Source of the DNA: Thalassotalea agarivorans
Lineage (GTDB): Bacteria > Pseudomonadota > Gammaproteobacteria > Enterobacterales > Alteromonadaceae
Reading direction: 5' to 3'
Assembly (NCBI RefSeq): GCF_030295955.1
Contig: NZ_AP027363.1
Span: forward strand, 1,674,001-1,738,000
Length of the DNA: 64,000 nt
Below the pieces are notes generated by a model. It was not told where the DNA came from. It did not search any database and saw only the letters and a list, made by a program, of their open reading frames with translations. This document shows positions 26,351 through 34,997 of this stretch, in pieces (the first letter of the stretch is position 1; each line of letters begins with the position of its first letter). Both the position numbers and the translations under genes were made by a program.

Positions 26351-26379
26351 TTGCATAAAAAGTAGGTTTTGTTTTATAT
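26351..26379 (+). promoter_or_regulatory. Probable hexR promoter
   Basis: TTGCAT at 26351-26356 and TTATAT at 26374-26379 are separated by exactly 17 bases, about 90 bases before the hexR start. Confidence 0.45.
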
Positions 26380-26467
26380 TAGAGCAATATGAAATTTTAT
26401 TTCAGTTTTTGTTGTAGTATCGAAAGAAATTTTATTACATCAATAAAGAGCTTTGGGAAGCAAACCT

Positions 26468-27316
26468 ATGAACATATTAGAAAAAATAGCAAACGAGCTA
26501 GACACGTTTAGCAAATCAGAGCGTAAAGTAGCTGAAGTTATTTTGGCAAACCCTGCCACAGTGATTCATGCATCTATAGCCGCGTTGGCAAAACAAGCAA
26601 ACATCAGTGAGCCAACAGTAAACCGTTTTTGTCGCCGTTTAGATACAAAGGGCTACCCTGACTTTAAATTGCATTTGGCGCAAAGCCTAGCGAACGGTAC
26701 ACCATATGTTAACCGTCATGTTGATGAAGATGACAGTGCAGATGAATACACGCAGAAAATCTTTGAATCTACAATGGCTAACCTTGAAATGGCGCGTAAA
26801 AGTTTAGACCCAAGTCTGATCAATCGTGCTGTTGATATCTTGACACAAGCCAGACAAATTTCATTTTTCGGCTTGGGTGCTTCTGCGGTTGTTGCGCATG
26901 ACGCACAAAACAAGTTTTTCCGTTTTAACGTACCGGTTGTTTATTTTGATGACATTCTAATGCAGCGAATGAGCGCGATTAATAGTCAACAAGGCGATGT
27001 TGTGGTTGTTATTTCACACACGGGACGTACTAAATCTTTGGTTGATATAGCCTCAGTTGCTAGAGAAAACGATGCAACAGTTATCGGCATAACAACAGCA
27101 GGAACACCGTTAGCAAAAGAATGTAACATCGTGCTTTCAGTGGATGTGGCCGAAGATACAGATCTTTATATGCCAATGTCTTCGCGTATCGCACAGCTAG
27201 CGCTAGTCGATATTTTAGCAACAGGCTTTACCCTGCGCCGCGGAAGCAAGTTTAGAGATAACTTGAAGAAAGTGAAAGACAGCTTACGTAGCTCTCGATT
27301 CGAACGTAAAGATTAA
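26468..27316 (+). CDS. hexR: HexR, RpiR-family regulator of hexose metabolism
   Basis: I place the start at the ATG at 26468 (MNILEKIANEL), 282 residues, preceded by GGGA; an upstream in-frame TTG is less likely. Residues 1-75 form the RpiR helix-turn-helix (SIAALAKQANISEPTVNRFCRRL) and residues about 120-260 form a SIS sugar-phosphate domain (FFGLGASAVVAHDAQ, VVVISHTGRTKSLVD). HexR senses KDPG in studied species and controls zwf, edd, eda, gapA and pyk genes. Its place opposite zwf and before pykA is the classic arrangement. Confidence 0.95.
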   Translation: MNILEKIANELDTFSKSERKVAEVILANPATVIHASIAALAKQANISEPTVNRFCRRLDTKGYPDFKLHLAQSLANGTPYVNRHVDEDDSADEYTQKIFESTMANLEMARKSLDPSLINRAVDILTQARQISFFGLGASAVVAHDAQNKFFRFNVPVVYFDDILMQRMSAINSQQGDVVVVISHTGRTKSLVDIASVARENDATVIGITTAGTPLAKECNIVLSVDVAEDTDLYMPMSSRIAQLALVDILATGFTLRRGSKFRDNLKKVKDSLRSSRFERKD

Positions 27317-27336
27317 ATTTTATTTATATTTGTACA

Positions 27337-27361
27337 AATAGGAGCCTAGCTCCTATTTTTA
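27337..27361 (+). terminator. Terminator-like hairpin between hexR and pykA
   Basis: Stem AATAGGAGC with GCTCCTATT (27337-27357) is followed by T residues. Only about 35 bp remain before pykA, which leaves little room for a separate promoter. Confidence 0.65.
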
Positions 27362-27395
27362 GTTTATTAAGACACCTTAAAAGGTAATAGAAAGC

Positions 27396-28850
27396 ATGCC
27401 AAGACGCACCAAGATCGTTGCTACCCTAGGGCCAGCAACAGACAATAGAGATACCCTTAAAGAAGTATTAGCCGCAGGCGTAAACGTAGTTCGCCTTAAC
27501 TTTTCACACGGAACACCGGAAGATCATATCAATCGCGCTAACTTAGTGCGTGAAGTATCAAAAGAGTTAGGCACTTACGTAGCTATTTTAGGCGACCTTC
27601 AAGGCCCTAAAATTCGTGTTTCTACCTTCAAAGATGGCCCAATTACGTTAAACGTTGGCGACAAGTTTGAATTAGACGCTACCCTGCCTAAAGGTGAAGG
27701 TAATCAAGATAAAGTCGGTATCGACTATAAAGAGTTACCACAAGATGTAACAGCTGGCGATATTCTATTGTTAGATGACGGTCGTGTGCAGTTAGAAGTA
27801 GAAAGCACGTCGGCAACTTCAGTATTCACTGAGGTAACGATTGGTGGTCCATTATCAAACAATAAAGGTATCAACCGTAAAGGTGGCGGTTTATCTGCCG
27901 CGGCGCTTACCGATAAAGATAAAGAAGACATTAAGCTTGCTGCAAAACTAGAAGCTGACTTCTTAGCCGTTTCATTCCCTCGTGACGCAGAAGACATGAA
28001 ACTTGCGCGCTCTTTAGCTGAAGCTGCTGGTTGTCATGCTCGCCTTGTATCTAAAATTGAACGTGCAGAAGCAGTTAATGACGATCAAGTGTTAGACGAT
28101 ATTATTAAAGCGTCAGACGTAGTTATGGTAGCGCGTGGTGATTTAGGTGTTGAAATTGGCGATCCTGAGTTAGTTGGTAAGCAAAAACACATCATTGCTC
28201 GTTCTCGTCAATTAAACCGTGTTGTTATTACAGCTACACAAATGATGGAAACGATGATCAGCCAACCAATGCCTACACGTGCAGAAGTTATGGATGTGTC
28301 TAATGCAGTATTAGATGGTACGGACGCAGTAATGCTATCTGCAGAAACAGCCGCTGGTAAATACCCTGTTGAAACAGTAACAGCCATGGCGAATGTTTGT
28401 ATCGGCGCGGAGCGTCACCGCAGCGTTAACATTTCTAAGCACCGTATTGACCTAATGTTTGAAGACGTTTACGAAGCGCTACCACTAGCAGCTATGTATG
28501 CGGCAAACCATTTAGAAGGTGTAAAAGCCATTGTTGCGTTAACTGAGTCTGGCTTCACAGCTAAGATCATGTCACGTATTACTTCTGGTTTACCGATTTT
28601 CTCGCTTTCTCCGCATGACAGAACCCTAAACAACGCAGCGATTTATCGTGGTGTTTATCCAGTTCATTTTGATACAGCTGGCACTGATATTAATGCTTGT
28701 GTTAAAAAAGCGATTGCTGCGGTTAAAGATCAAGCCGGTTTAGTTGAAGGCGACCGCGTTATTCTTACCCATGGTGACCTTATGGAAACCGTTGGTTCGA
28801 CTAACACCATGAAGATTTTAACTGTTACTGCTGACCACTTAGCTAGCTAA
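27396..28850 (+). CDS. pykA: Pyruvate kinase
   Basis: The 484-residue enzyme begins [15 protein letters not shown] and has [14 protein letters not shown], the active-site block [21 protein letters not shown], and ATQMMETMI followed by [16 protein letters not shown]. The length and C-terminal domain fit the AMP-type PykA. It catalyses the last step of glycolysis and the ED pathway. It lies downstream of hexR in the same direction. Confidence 0.96.
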   Translation: MPRRTKIVATLGPATDNRDTLKEVLAAGVNVVRLNFSHGTPEDHINRANLVREVSKELGTYVAILGDLQGPKIRVSTFKDGPITLNVGDKFELDATLPKGEGNQDKVGIDYKELPQDVTAGDILLLDDGRVQLEVESTSATSVFTEVTIGGPLSNNKGINRKGGGLSAAALTDKDKEDIKLAAKLEADFLAVSFPRDAEDMKLARSLAEAAGCHARLVSKIERAEAVNDDQVLDDIIKASDVVMVARGDLGVEIGDPELVGKQKHIIARSRQLNRVVITATQMMETMISQPMPTRAEVMDVSNAVLDGTDAVMLSAETAAGKYPVETVTAMANVCIGAERHRSVNISKHRIDLMFEDVYEALPLAAMYAANHLEGVKAIVALTESGFTAKIMSRITSGLPIFSLSPHDRTLNNAAIYRGVYPVHFDTAGTDINACVKKAIAAVKDQAGLVEGDRVILTHGDLMETVGSTNTMKILTVTADHLAS

Positions 28851-28864
28851 GTTTGACTCAATAC

Positions 28865-28893
28865 TAAAAAAGCACCTTTTAAGGTGCTTTTTT
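28865..28893 (+). terminator. Terminator of pykA
   Basis: Stem AAGCACCTT with AAGGTGCTT is followed by a long T-run just after pykA and before a convergent gene. Confidence 0.85.
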
Positions 28894-28918
28894 TATGCCT
28901 AGATTTTTGTAATGAAAC

Positions 28919-29467
28919 TTATCTAAAGTAAGTGACCTTCCCTGCTAACGATTTTTCCGGCTTTTGGGGTAAGGTTTTGCTTGGGGTGCCGATATAAAGA
29001 AAGCCAACAATTTCTTCGTTGGTATCAATAGACAGCTTTTGTTTGACGATATCAGAAAAAGCAAAATCACCAGTACGCCACATAGCGCCGTACCCTAACG
29101 CGGTTGCCATCATTTGCATGGCATGAACGGCACAACCAGCCGATATAACTTGCTCGACATTAGGTACTTTCGGATGTGGTGTCGTTTTACTTGATACCGC
29201 AATAATCATCGGCGCCCTAAAAGGCATCTTTTCAGTCTTGTCTCGTTTGGCTTGTTCAGTATCTGCAGGTAATGCCGACAAAAACACCTCAGAAAGCTTA
29301 TTAAGCCCTTGCCCAGTAAATACGTGGAAATGCCAAGGCAAGAGCGCCGCATGGTCTGGTACGCGGTTTCCTGCCTTTAATATGTTAAGTAAATCGTCAT
29401 TAGACGGTGCTGGAGCGCCAAGGTGTGGGTTAGATTGGCGAGTGAGTAAAAAGTCTACAACATCCAT
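28919..29467 (-). CDS. Nitroreductase family protein (YdjA-like)
   Basis: At 182 residues it matches the small YdjA class of FMN nitroreductases. FLLTRQSNPHLGAPAPSNDDL and RVPDHAALLPWHFHV at the N-terminus are FMN-contact motifs, and GYGAMWRTGDFAF in the second half is typical. Substrates are not predictable. It is a single gene convergent with pykA. Confidence 0.88.
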   Translation of the reverse strand: MDVVDFLLTRQSNPHLGAPAPSNDDLLNILKAGNRVPDHAALLPWHFHVFTGQGLNKLSEVFLSALPADTEQAKRDKTEKMPFRAPMIIAVSSKTTPHPKVPNVEQVISAGCAVHAMQMMATALGYGAMWRTGDFAFSDIVKQKLSIDTNEEIVGFLYIGTPSKTLPQKPEKSLAGKVTYFR

Positions 29468-29525
29468 AATATATGCTTGCTATCATGCTAATACTCGCCA
29501 GTTTAATTAATCCCTGTAAAAATTG

Positions 29526-30224
29526 CTATGCTGATGTGTCGGCAAAGCGTCTACGAGCATAATTTAGCGCATAGTGATCTACACTAGTAAACCGTCCTGC
29601 GCCAATAAAAAACAGCGCTAGCAGCATAATGAAATACGTTGCGGCAAACTCGATACCATTATTAAGCACAACGATATTACCTGTTTCATAAATCCAATCG
29701 GTATTCGCATTGTCTTCAATAATGTCTCGCATACGGCTCAGTCGTTTTGAGGCTTCCATACTATTTTCCAACGATGCTTCTGCGCTATCAAAGCCAACCC
29801 ATGCAGGCACATTGGCAGGGCTTATGTCAGCATTCGTCGGCGTTATTGCAAACCAACCATTTTCTGCATGCACAGACGTGGCAGCCACTATCATGGTAAA
29901 CATTAAAGGAATACTGATCAGGCGGGTGAACGCGCCAAACAGGAGCAGGAAGCCGCCAAAGAATTCCGTCCAAGCGGCCAAATTTGCCATTAAGGTTGGC
30001 AACGGCAAACCAAGGCCCCATTCTTCATTGCCAAACCAATTTACAATATTTTCGTTAGCAAATATTACAGAAAAACCGGTAATACTAGGGTCAACAAACC
30101 CCATTTTAGAGTAGCCAGCCATAATGAAAATTGGCGCCAAGTACAATCGTAATAGCAGTGCTGGCAGGCCATCCAGGCAAGATAAGCTTGATTTAAACTG
30201 TTCATATTTTGCTAAATAATTCAT
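29526..30224 (-). CDS. DoxX family membrane protein
   Basis: The 232-residue protein has a DoxX opening (LLLRLYLAPIFIMAGYSKMGF, about 24-45), four predicted helices and the block AWTEFFGGFLLLFGAFTRL (about 87-106). A periplasmic-type loop of about 60 residues separates helices three and four, which is longer than usual. DoxX proteins are integral membrane proteins of uncertain redox-linked role. It is transcribed alone, divergent from sppA. Confidence 0.82.
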   Translation of the reverse strand: MNYLAKYEQFKSSLSCLDGLPALLLRLYLAPIFIMAGYSKMGFVDPSITGFSVIFANENIVNWFGNEEWGLGLPLPTLMANLAAWTEFFGGFLLLFGAFTRLISIPLMFTMIVAATSVHAENGWFAITPTNADISPANVPAWVGFDSAEASLENSMEASKRLSRMRDIIEDNANTDWIYETGNIVVLNNGIEFAATYFIMLLALFFIGAGRFTSVDHYALNYARRRFADTSA

Positions 30225-30347
30225 TGTTTCACTTCCCCTATCTCTTTTTGTTATAAGAACGTTTATTACAGAAAAACTTTCAAAAACATTGATTAACTGC
30301 CTTAATTAAGTAGCATAGTTTTAATTTCATAAAAAAGGTAACTAACG

Positions 30348-32195
30348 TTGAAACAACTATTAAAAGGATTCTTAATTACCCTTTGGCGGGTTATTAACAA
30401 CACAAGAAAATTAATTTTAAATGTCTTAGTGTTTGGTCTTCTATTTGCGCTATTAACCATGGGTGGCGAAGAAGAAATTATCATTGAAGATTCAACAGCG
30501 CTTATTCTCAATATTCGCGGAAATGTTGTAGAACAAAAACAATATGTGTCCCCTATTGACCAAATGCTGTCTGATTCATTAGGTCAACAGCAACAACCAC
30601 CTGAAGTGTTACTTTCAGACATCGTTAAAGTGATCAAAGCCGCTGCTAAAGACAACAAGATCTTAACGCTAGTGCTTGATTTACAATCTACCGGTAGTTT
30701 GAGCTTAACTAAAGCACAGGAAATTACTACAGCGCTAGAATACTTCAAAGCGCAAGGTAAAGAAGTTATCGCTTATGGCGCCAACTATTCACAAGACCAG
30801 TATTACCTTGCTTCACATGCTGACAAGGTGTGGTTAGATCCTGACGGTTACTTCATGATCGAAGGTTATGGTCGTTATCAATTGTATTTCAAATCAGCGT
30901 TAGAAAAGCTAGGCATCAAGCAGCATATCTTCCGCGTTGGTACGTTTAAATCAGCCGTTGAGCCATTTATGCTTGATAACATGTCAGAGGAAGCGAAAAA
31001 AGCTAACGAAGCGTGGTTAGGCGACTTATGGGCTGATTACAAAGAAGGTGTAGCAACGGCACGTAATTTTGAAACCAGCAATTTTGATGAGTCAGCAGAC
31101 GTTTTTGCAAGCAAATTAAAAGCCGCTAATGGTAGCTTTGCTGAATATGCGCTTAACAACCAATGGGTTGACGAGTTAAAGACGCGTGAACAAATGGTGA
31201 ACGCTATGATAGAGCGTGTTGGTGAAAACAAAAAAGGCACTTACTACAAAAACATTGGTTTCGATAGCTATTTAAAAAGCATCACTAAGCCATATGACGT
31301 AGAAAACCCACTTGCAGATAAAATCGCTGTTATTGTCGCAAAAGGCACCATTTTAGATGGCACCCAAAAGCCAGGCACTATTGGTGGCGTAAGTACAGCT
31401 GCCCTACTTCGTAAAGCTCGCCAAGACGAAAATGTTAAAGCGGTTGTGTTACGTGTTGATAGCCCTGGTGGCAGTAAATATGCATCTGAACTAATTCAAC
31501 GTGAAGTAGACCTACTGCGCGCTGAAGGTAAACCTGTTGTTGCCTCGATGGGTACATATGCAGCGTCAGGCGGTTACTGGATATCAGCTGCTGCTAACAA
31601 AATATACGCAGCGCCTACAACCATTACGGGCTCTATCGGTATTTTTGGCATGTTCATGACCTTTGAAGATACCTTAGCGACAGTTGGCGTATATGCAGAT
31701 GGTGTAGGTACTACCGAATTTGCTGGCTTTGGCCCTTATCGCCCGCTGCCAGAAGGCATTGGTAATGTTATCCAGCAAAATATTGAAAGAGGTTATCAAG
31801 ACTTCCTATCACTAGTTGCTGAAAATCGTGAAATGACACTAGAAGATGTTGATGCAATTGCGCAAGGCCGTGTGTGGTCGGGTAAACAAGCACACGCATT
31901 AGGCTTAGTTGACGAGCTGGGTTCTATTAACGATGCAATTGAAGCCGCAGCACAACTAGCGGGCGTTGAACAATATGACACCAAGCTAATCGAGCAAGAA
32001 CTATCACCAACAGATAAGTTCTTACAAGACATGTTTGGTCAAGCGTTCGTTTACTTAGCGGGTGAACAAACTGTTGCTAATACAAGCGATATTGACTTTA
32101 TGTTGAACGCCTTGATGCAACAAGCAAATGAGCTTAAACAACTCAATGATCCGCAAGGCGCATATACAATATGTTTGACTTGTAAAATTAATTAG
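30348..32195 (+). CDS. sppA: Signal peptide peptidase SppA, 67K type
   Basis: The 615-residue protein starts with TTG at 30348, preceded by AAGG; the next in-frame ATG would remove the N-terminal membrane helix (about 15-37), so TTG is the best start. Two ClpP-like domains follow. The serine nucleophile lies in ASMGTYAASGGYWIS and the catalytic lysine probably in the YYLASHADKVW block of the first domain. SppA degrades cleaved signal peptides in the inner membrane. The sppA-ansA order matches E. coli. Confidence 0.94.
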   Translation: MKQLLKGFLITLWRVINNTRKLILNVLVFGLLFALLTMGGEEEIIIEDSTALILNIRGNVVEQKQYVSPIDQMLSDSLGQQQQPPEVLLSDIVKVIKAAAKDNKILTLVLDLQSTGSLSLTKAQEITTALEYFKAQGKEVIAYGANYSQDQYYLASHADKVWLDPDGYFMIEGYGRYQLYFKSALEKLGIKQHIFRVGTFKSAVEPFMLDNMSEEAKKANEAWLGDLWADYKEGVATARNFETSNFDESADVFASKLKAANGSFAEYALNNQWVDELKTREQMVNAMIERVGENKKGTYYKNIGFDSYLKSITKPYDVENPLADKIAVIVAKGTILDGTQKPGTIGGVSTAALLRKARQDENVKAVVLRVDSPGGSKYASELIQREVDLLRAEGKPVVASMGTYAASGGYWISAAANKIYAAPTTITGSIGIFGMFMTFEDTLATVGVYADGVGTTEFAGFGPYRPLPEGIGNVIQQNIERGYQDFLSLVAENREMTLEDVDAIAQGRVWSGKQAHALGLVDELGSINDAIEAAAQLAGVEQYDTKLIEQELSPTDKFLQDMFGQAFVYLAGEQTVANTSDIDFMLNALMQQANELKQLNDPQGAYTICLTCKIN

Positions 32196-32200
32196 TTACA

Positions 32201-32229
32201 TTAGCCCCGATTTCGGGGCTTTTTTTTTA
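32201..32229 (+). terminator. Terminator-like hairpin between sppA and ansA
   Basis: Stem AGCCCCGA with TCGGGGCT (32203-32220) is followed by nine T residues and ends only about four bases before the ansA start codon. Confidence 0.75.
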
Positions 32230-32233
32230 AACT

Positions 32234-33247
32234 ATGACTAAAAAACGCATCTACATTGCCTACACTGGCGGTACCATAGGTATGAAAACCAGTGAGCACG
32301 GCTATATTCCAGTTAAAGGCCATTTAACTGAAGCTATCAACAGCATGCCTGAGTTTTTCAGAGATGAAATGCCAGACTTTGAGATTAATGAATACTTTCC
32401 ATTAATTGACTCGTCAAATATGAGTCCTACTGATTGGCAATGCATTGCTGATGATATTGCTAGCCACTATGACGATTATGACGGTTTTGTCGTGCTTCAT
32501 GGCACGGATACCATGGCTTATACCAGTTCTGCGCTGTCATTCATGTTTGAGGGCTTATCTAAGCCGATTATAGTAACTGGATCGCAAATCCCTTTTAGCC
32601 AATTACGTTCGGACGGTAAAGATAATTTACTTAATGCGCTTTATATAGCTGCCAACCACCCTATAAACGAAGTGACGCTGTTCTTTAACAATCGTCTATT
32701 TCGTGGAAACCGTGCAATTAAAGCCTATGCAGATGGTTTTAACGCATTCGATTCACCTAATTTATCGCCGCTACTTGAAGCGGGTATTTCAATTAAAACA
32801 AGAAAAGAGCTGTTGTTAACGTCAAAAGGCGATTCTCTGAAGTTAAATGCGATCACGCCACAGCCAATTGGCGTCGTGCACTTGTATCCCGGTATTGATG
32901 CTACAGTGGTTGCCAATGTTATTCAGCAGCCCGTTAAGGCGTTAATATTAAGAAGCTACGGCGTTGGTAATGCGCCTCAGGACGAAGCGCTTTTGAGCAT
33001 TATTAAAGCAGCGACAGAGAATAACATTGTGGTGGTTAATTGCAGTCAGTGCATTAAAGGCATGGTTAATATGGAAGGCTATGCTACCGGCAATGCGCTT
33101 AGCCAGTGTGGCGTAGTAAGTGGCGGCGACATGACGTTAGAAGCAACGTTAACAAAGCTTCACTTTTTGCTAAGTCAACAATTTGACTACAACACCATAT
33201 GCGCGTTGATGGAAACTAACATTAGCGGTGAACTTACCGTGTTGTAA
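32234..33247 (+). CDS. ansA: L-asparaginase I
   Basis: The 337-residue cytoplasmic enzyme lacks a signal peptide. The two catalytic motifs are YTGGTIGM (10-17) and HGTDTMAYT (89-97). QIPFSQLRSDGKDN is a third conserved block. It lies 38 bp after sppA with a terminator hairpin between, so its expression signal is unclear. No good ribosome site is visible. Confidence 0.94.
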   Translation: MTKKRIYIAYTGGTIGMKTSEHGYIPVKGHLTEAINSMPEFFRDEMPDFEINEYFPLIDSSNMSPTDWQCIADDIASHYDDYDGFVVLHGTDTMAYTSSALSFMFEGLSKPIIVTGSQIPFSQLRSDGKDNLLNALYIAANHPINEVTLFFNNRLFRGNRAIKAYADGFNAFDSPNLSPLLEAGISIKTRKELLLTSKGDSLKLNAITPQPIGVVHLYPGIDATVVANVIQQPVKALILRSYGVGNAPQDEALLSIIKAATENNIVVVNCSQCIKGMVNMEGYATGNALSQCGVVSGGDMTLEATLTKLHFLLSQQFDYNTICALMETNISGELTVL

Positions 33248-33265
33248 AGACTGTGCTGCAGCGGT

Positions 33266-33583
33266 TTACGTTGCAGCATTAGCACCTGAAGAAGCGTTGG
33301 CGGCATTAGCTTGTTGCGTTGCATAAACCGCCTGCCCTTGTCCTGGCACAGCAAACAAACAACTGCCATAGCCCAAACCCGATAATTTATTGGTCCACAA
33401 TATACTGCCTAGTGCGGCGTCTAAACAAAATAAATGACCACCAGCATGAGCAAAGATTTTATCTTGCTCTATGCACACATTAGTAATGGACGAGGTTTTA
33501 AGCTTCGTTTGCCATACAATTTGGCCAGTGCTTTTATTAATTGCTACAACTTGCCCTTTGATACCTAAATATAGATGATTCAT
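33266..33583 (-). CDS. Short PQQ-repeat (beta-propeller) protein
   Basis: The 105-residue protein has two PQQ-type blade repeats (VVAINKSTGQIVWQTKL at about 12-28 and LFCLDAALGSILWTNKL at about 51-67). It lacks a signal peptide and the remaining blades of a full propeller. The last 25 residues are Ala/Asn/Gln-rich and low in complexity. Its ATG overlaps the stop of the M28 peptidase gene (ATGA), so it is translated with it. It is either a truncated propeller or a small dedicated protein. Confidence 0.65.
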   Translation of the reverse strand: MNHLYLGIKGQVVAINKSTGQIVWQTKLKTSSITNVCIEQDKIFAHAGGHLFCLDAALGSILWTNKLSGLGYGSCLFAVPGQGQAVYATQQANAANASSGANAAT

Positions 33584-34623
33584 TGCGCCTCCTTGACTAA
33601 AAATTGAGTTAACAATTGATAGTGCTGTTGTAATTGTGCAGTTATCCTGCCTGGTAATTGCTGCTCAAGCGTTTTTACATTGTCATTTTCTGTATGCCAA
33701 ATTTCGCCCCATTTGCTCTCGCTTTCTTTATCGCAAGGCCCTACAGCCTTGTCGTCAAAGCATTGCCAAAAGTGTTGGTGCGTGGTTTGAGAATAGCCAT
33801 CTTGGCCTTGACGGCCATGAATATTAAAGTTAGTTGCTTCAATGTATGCTATTGGGATGCCGGCACACGCAAATGGGCGATGATCTGACCAACCACCGGT
33901 TCTGCCCGCACCAAAACCTTTTTCAATGGGATGCTTTTGATGGGATAGCTTATTTGCCTCAGCTGTCGACAATAACTGATCTCTTAATGTGCTGTCGTTG
34001 CTATAGCTCGGGTTAGCTAGAAATTCACAGTTGTATGCGGTGTTACTTGCACTATGCACGTACAAAGTATCTCCACCTGCCACCGTATCAAGATTGATCA
34101 TGCCAGAAAAGCGCTTGAGTTGGTTGTCTGTCAAAGATTGCACATAGGCTTTTGACCCTTGTAATCCTACTTCCTCAGCGCCAAATGCTATAAAAACCAC
34201 GTTATATTTGAGTTTCTGCTTATGCTGATGGGCAAATTCAGCGACTGACAGCAGCAAAGCACTACCTGACGCATTGTCGGTTGCTCCATTTGCATTGGGC
34301 ACAGTGTCGTAATGCGCCCCTATAACAATCGTTGGTAGCGCTTCATCTACATTAATTTGAGCAACAATGTTTTGCGACTCAAAACGTTTGTCTTTCAGAG
34401 AATAGGTAAAAGGTTGCACCTGTGCGTTAAAATCAAAGCCATCGAAGATTTTTGCAATAACGCCTGCGGCCTCAGCTTCTTGCTTTGTGCTAGCGGGACG
34501 TTTGCCGAAGTTTAAGTTAGCTGAAGTCAGCTCTTTGAAGTAACGCGTAACCGAAGAGTCTTGCGCAAACGTAGGAAAAACAAATGCTGCAGCAATTAAG
34601 CTGCCTATGAATAATTTAAACAC
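33580..34623 (-). CDS. M28 family zinc metallopeptidase
   Basis: The 347-residue protein has an N-terminal signal peptide (about 1-20, ending TFAQD) and the M28 motifs GAHYDTVP (first metal histidine and aspartate), ATDNASGSA (bridging aspartate) and FGAEEVGLQGS (catalytic Glu-Glu). A later SDHRPFACAGIP block supplies the last histidine. It is probably a periplasmic or secreted aminopeptidase. It is downstream of the PilZ gene by three bases and overlaps the PQQ-repeat gene. Confidence 0.9.
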   Translation of the reverse strand: MFKLFIGSLIAAAFVFPTFAQDSSVTRYFKELTSANLNFGKRPASTKQEAEAAGVIAKIFDGFDFNAQVQPFTYSLKDKRFESQNIVAQINVDEALPTIVIGAHYDTVPNANGATDNASGSALLLSVAEFAHQHKQKLKYNVVFIAFGAEEVGLQGSKAYVQSLTDNQLKRFSGMINLDTVAGGDTLYVHSASNTAYNCEFLANPSYSNDSTLRDQLLSTAEANKLSHQKHPIEKGFGAGRTGGWSDHRPFACAGIPIAYIEATNFNIHGRQGQDGYSQTTHQHFWQCFDDKAVGPCDKESESKWGEIWHTENDNVKTLEQQLPGRITAQLQQHYQLLTQFLVKEAQ

Positions 34624-34626
34624 GAA

Positions 34627-34941
34627 TTAATCCTCGGCGGTATCGTCGCTAAGTACAATACCAATGAGAAAAGCATCAGAAGCTTCCTCAATGACTCTTA
34701 CTACACTACCCTGACAGTCGATTGCGCTTAAACCAGCATCAAAATGTCGATTGGTTATGTTTACCTGTGTACCTAGAGCTAACGGATGGTTTAACTCGAT
34801 TGAGATCCCGGTAGCACTGTAGTCTCGGCAAACAGCGTCGATTTGTGTATTTCCTTCTTGGTCGATTATCGTAACGCTCACTTCCGTATTAATTAGATTA
34901 CGATAATCACATCTTTGATCACTAAAATTGGGCATGGCCAT
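34627..34941 (-). CDS. PilZ domain protein
   Basis: The 104-residue protein is a single PilZ domain. The c-di-GMP signature is present as RCDYRN (about 10-15) and the D-Y-S-A-T-G-I-S block (about 40-48), equivalent to RxxxR and D/NxSxxG. It is a probable c-di-GMP binding adaptor. It is first in a short operon with the M28 peptidase. Confidence 0.82.
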   Translation of the reverse strand: MAMPNFSDQRCDYRNLINTEVSVTIIDQEGNTQIDAVCRDYSATGISIELNHPLALGTQVNITNRHFDAGLSAIDCQGSVVRVIEEASDAFLIGIVLSDDTAED

Positions 34942-34997
34942 GTCTTTTTAACTTCCGCATACTACATAGTTATATAAACCATACCTAAATACGTCAA

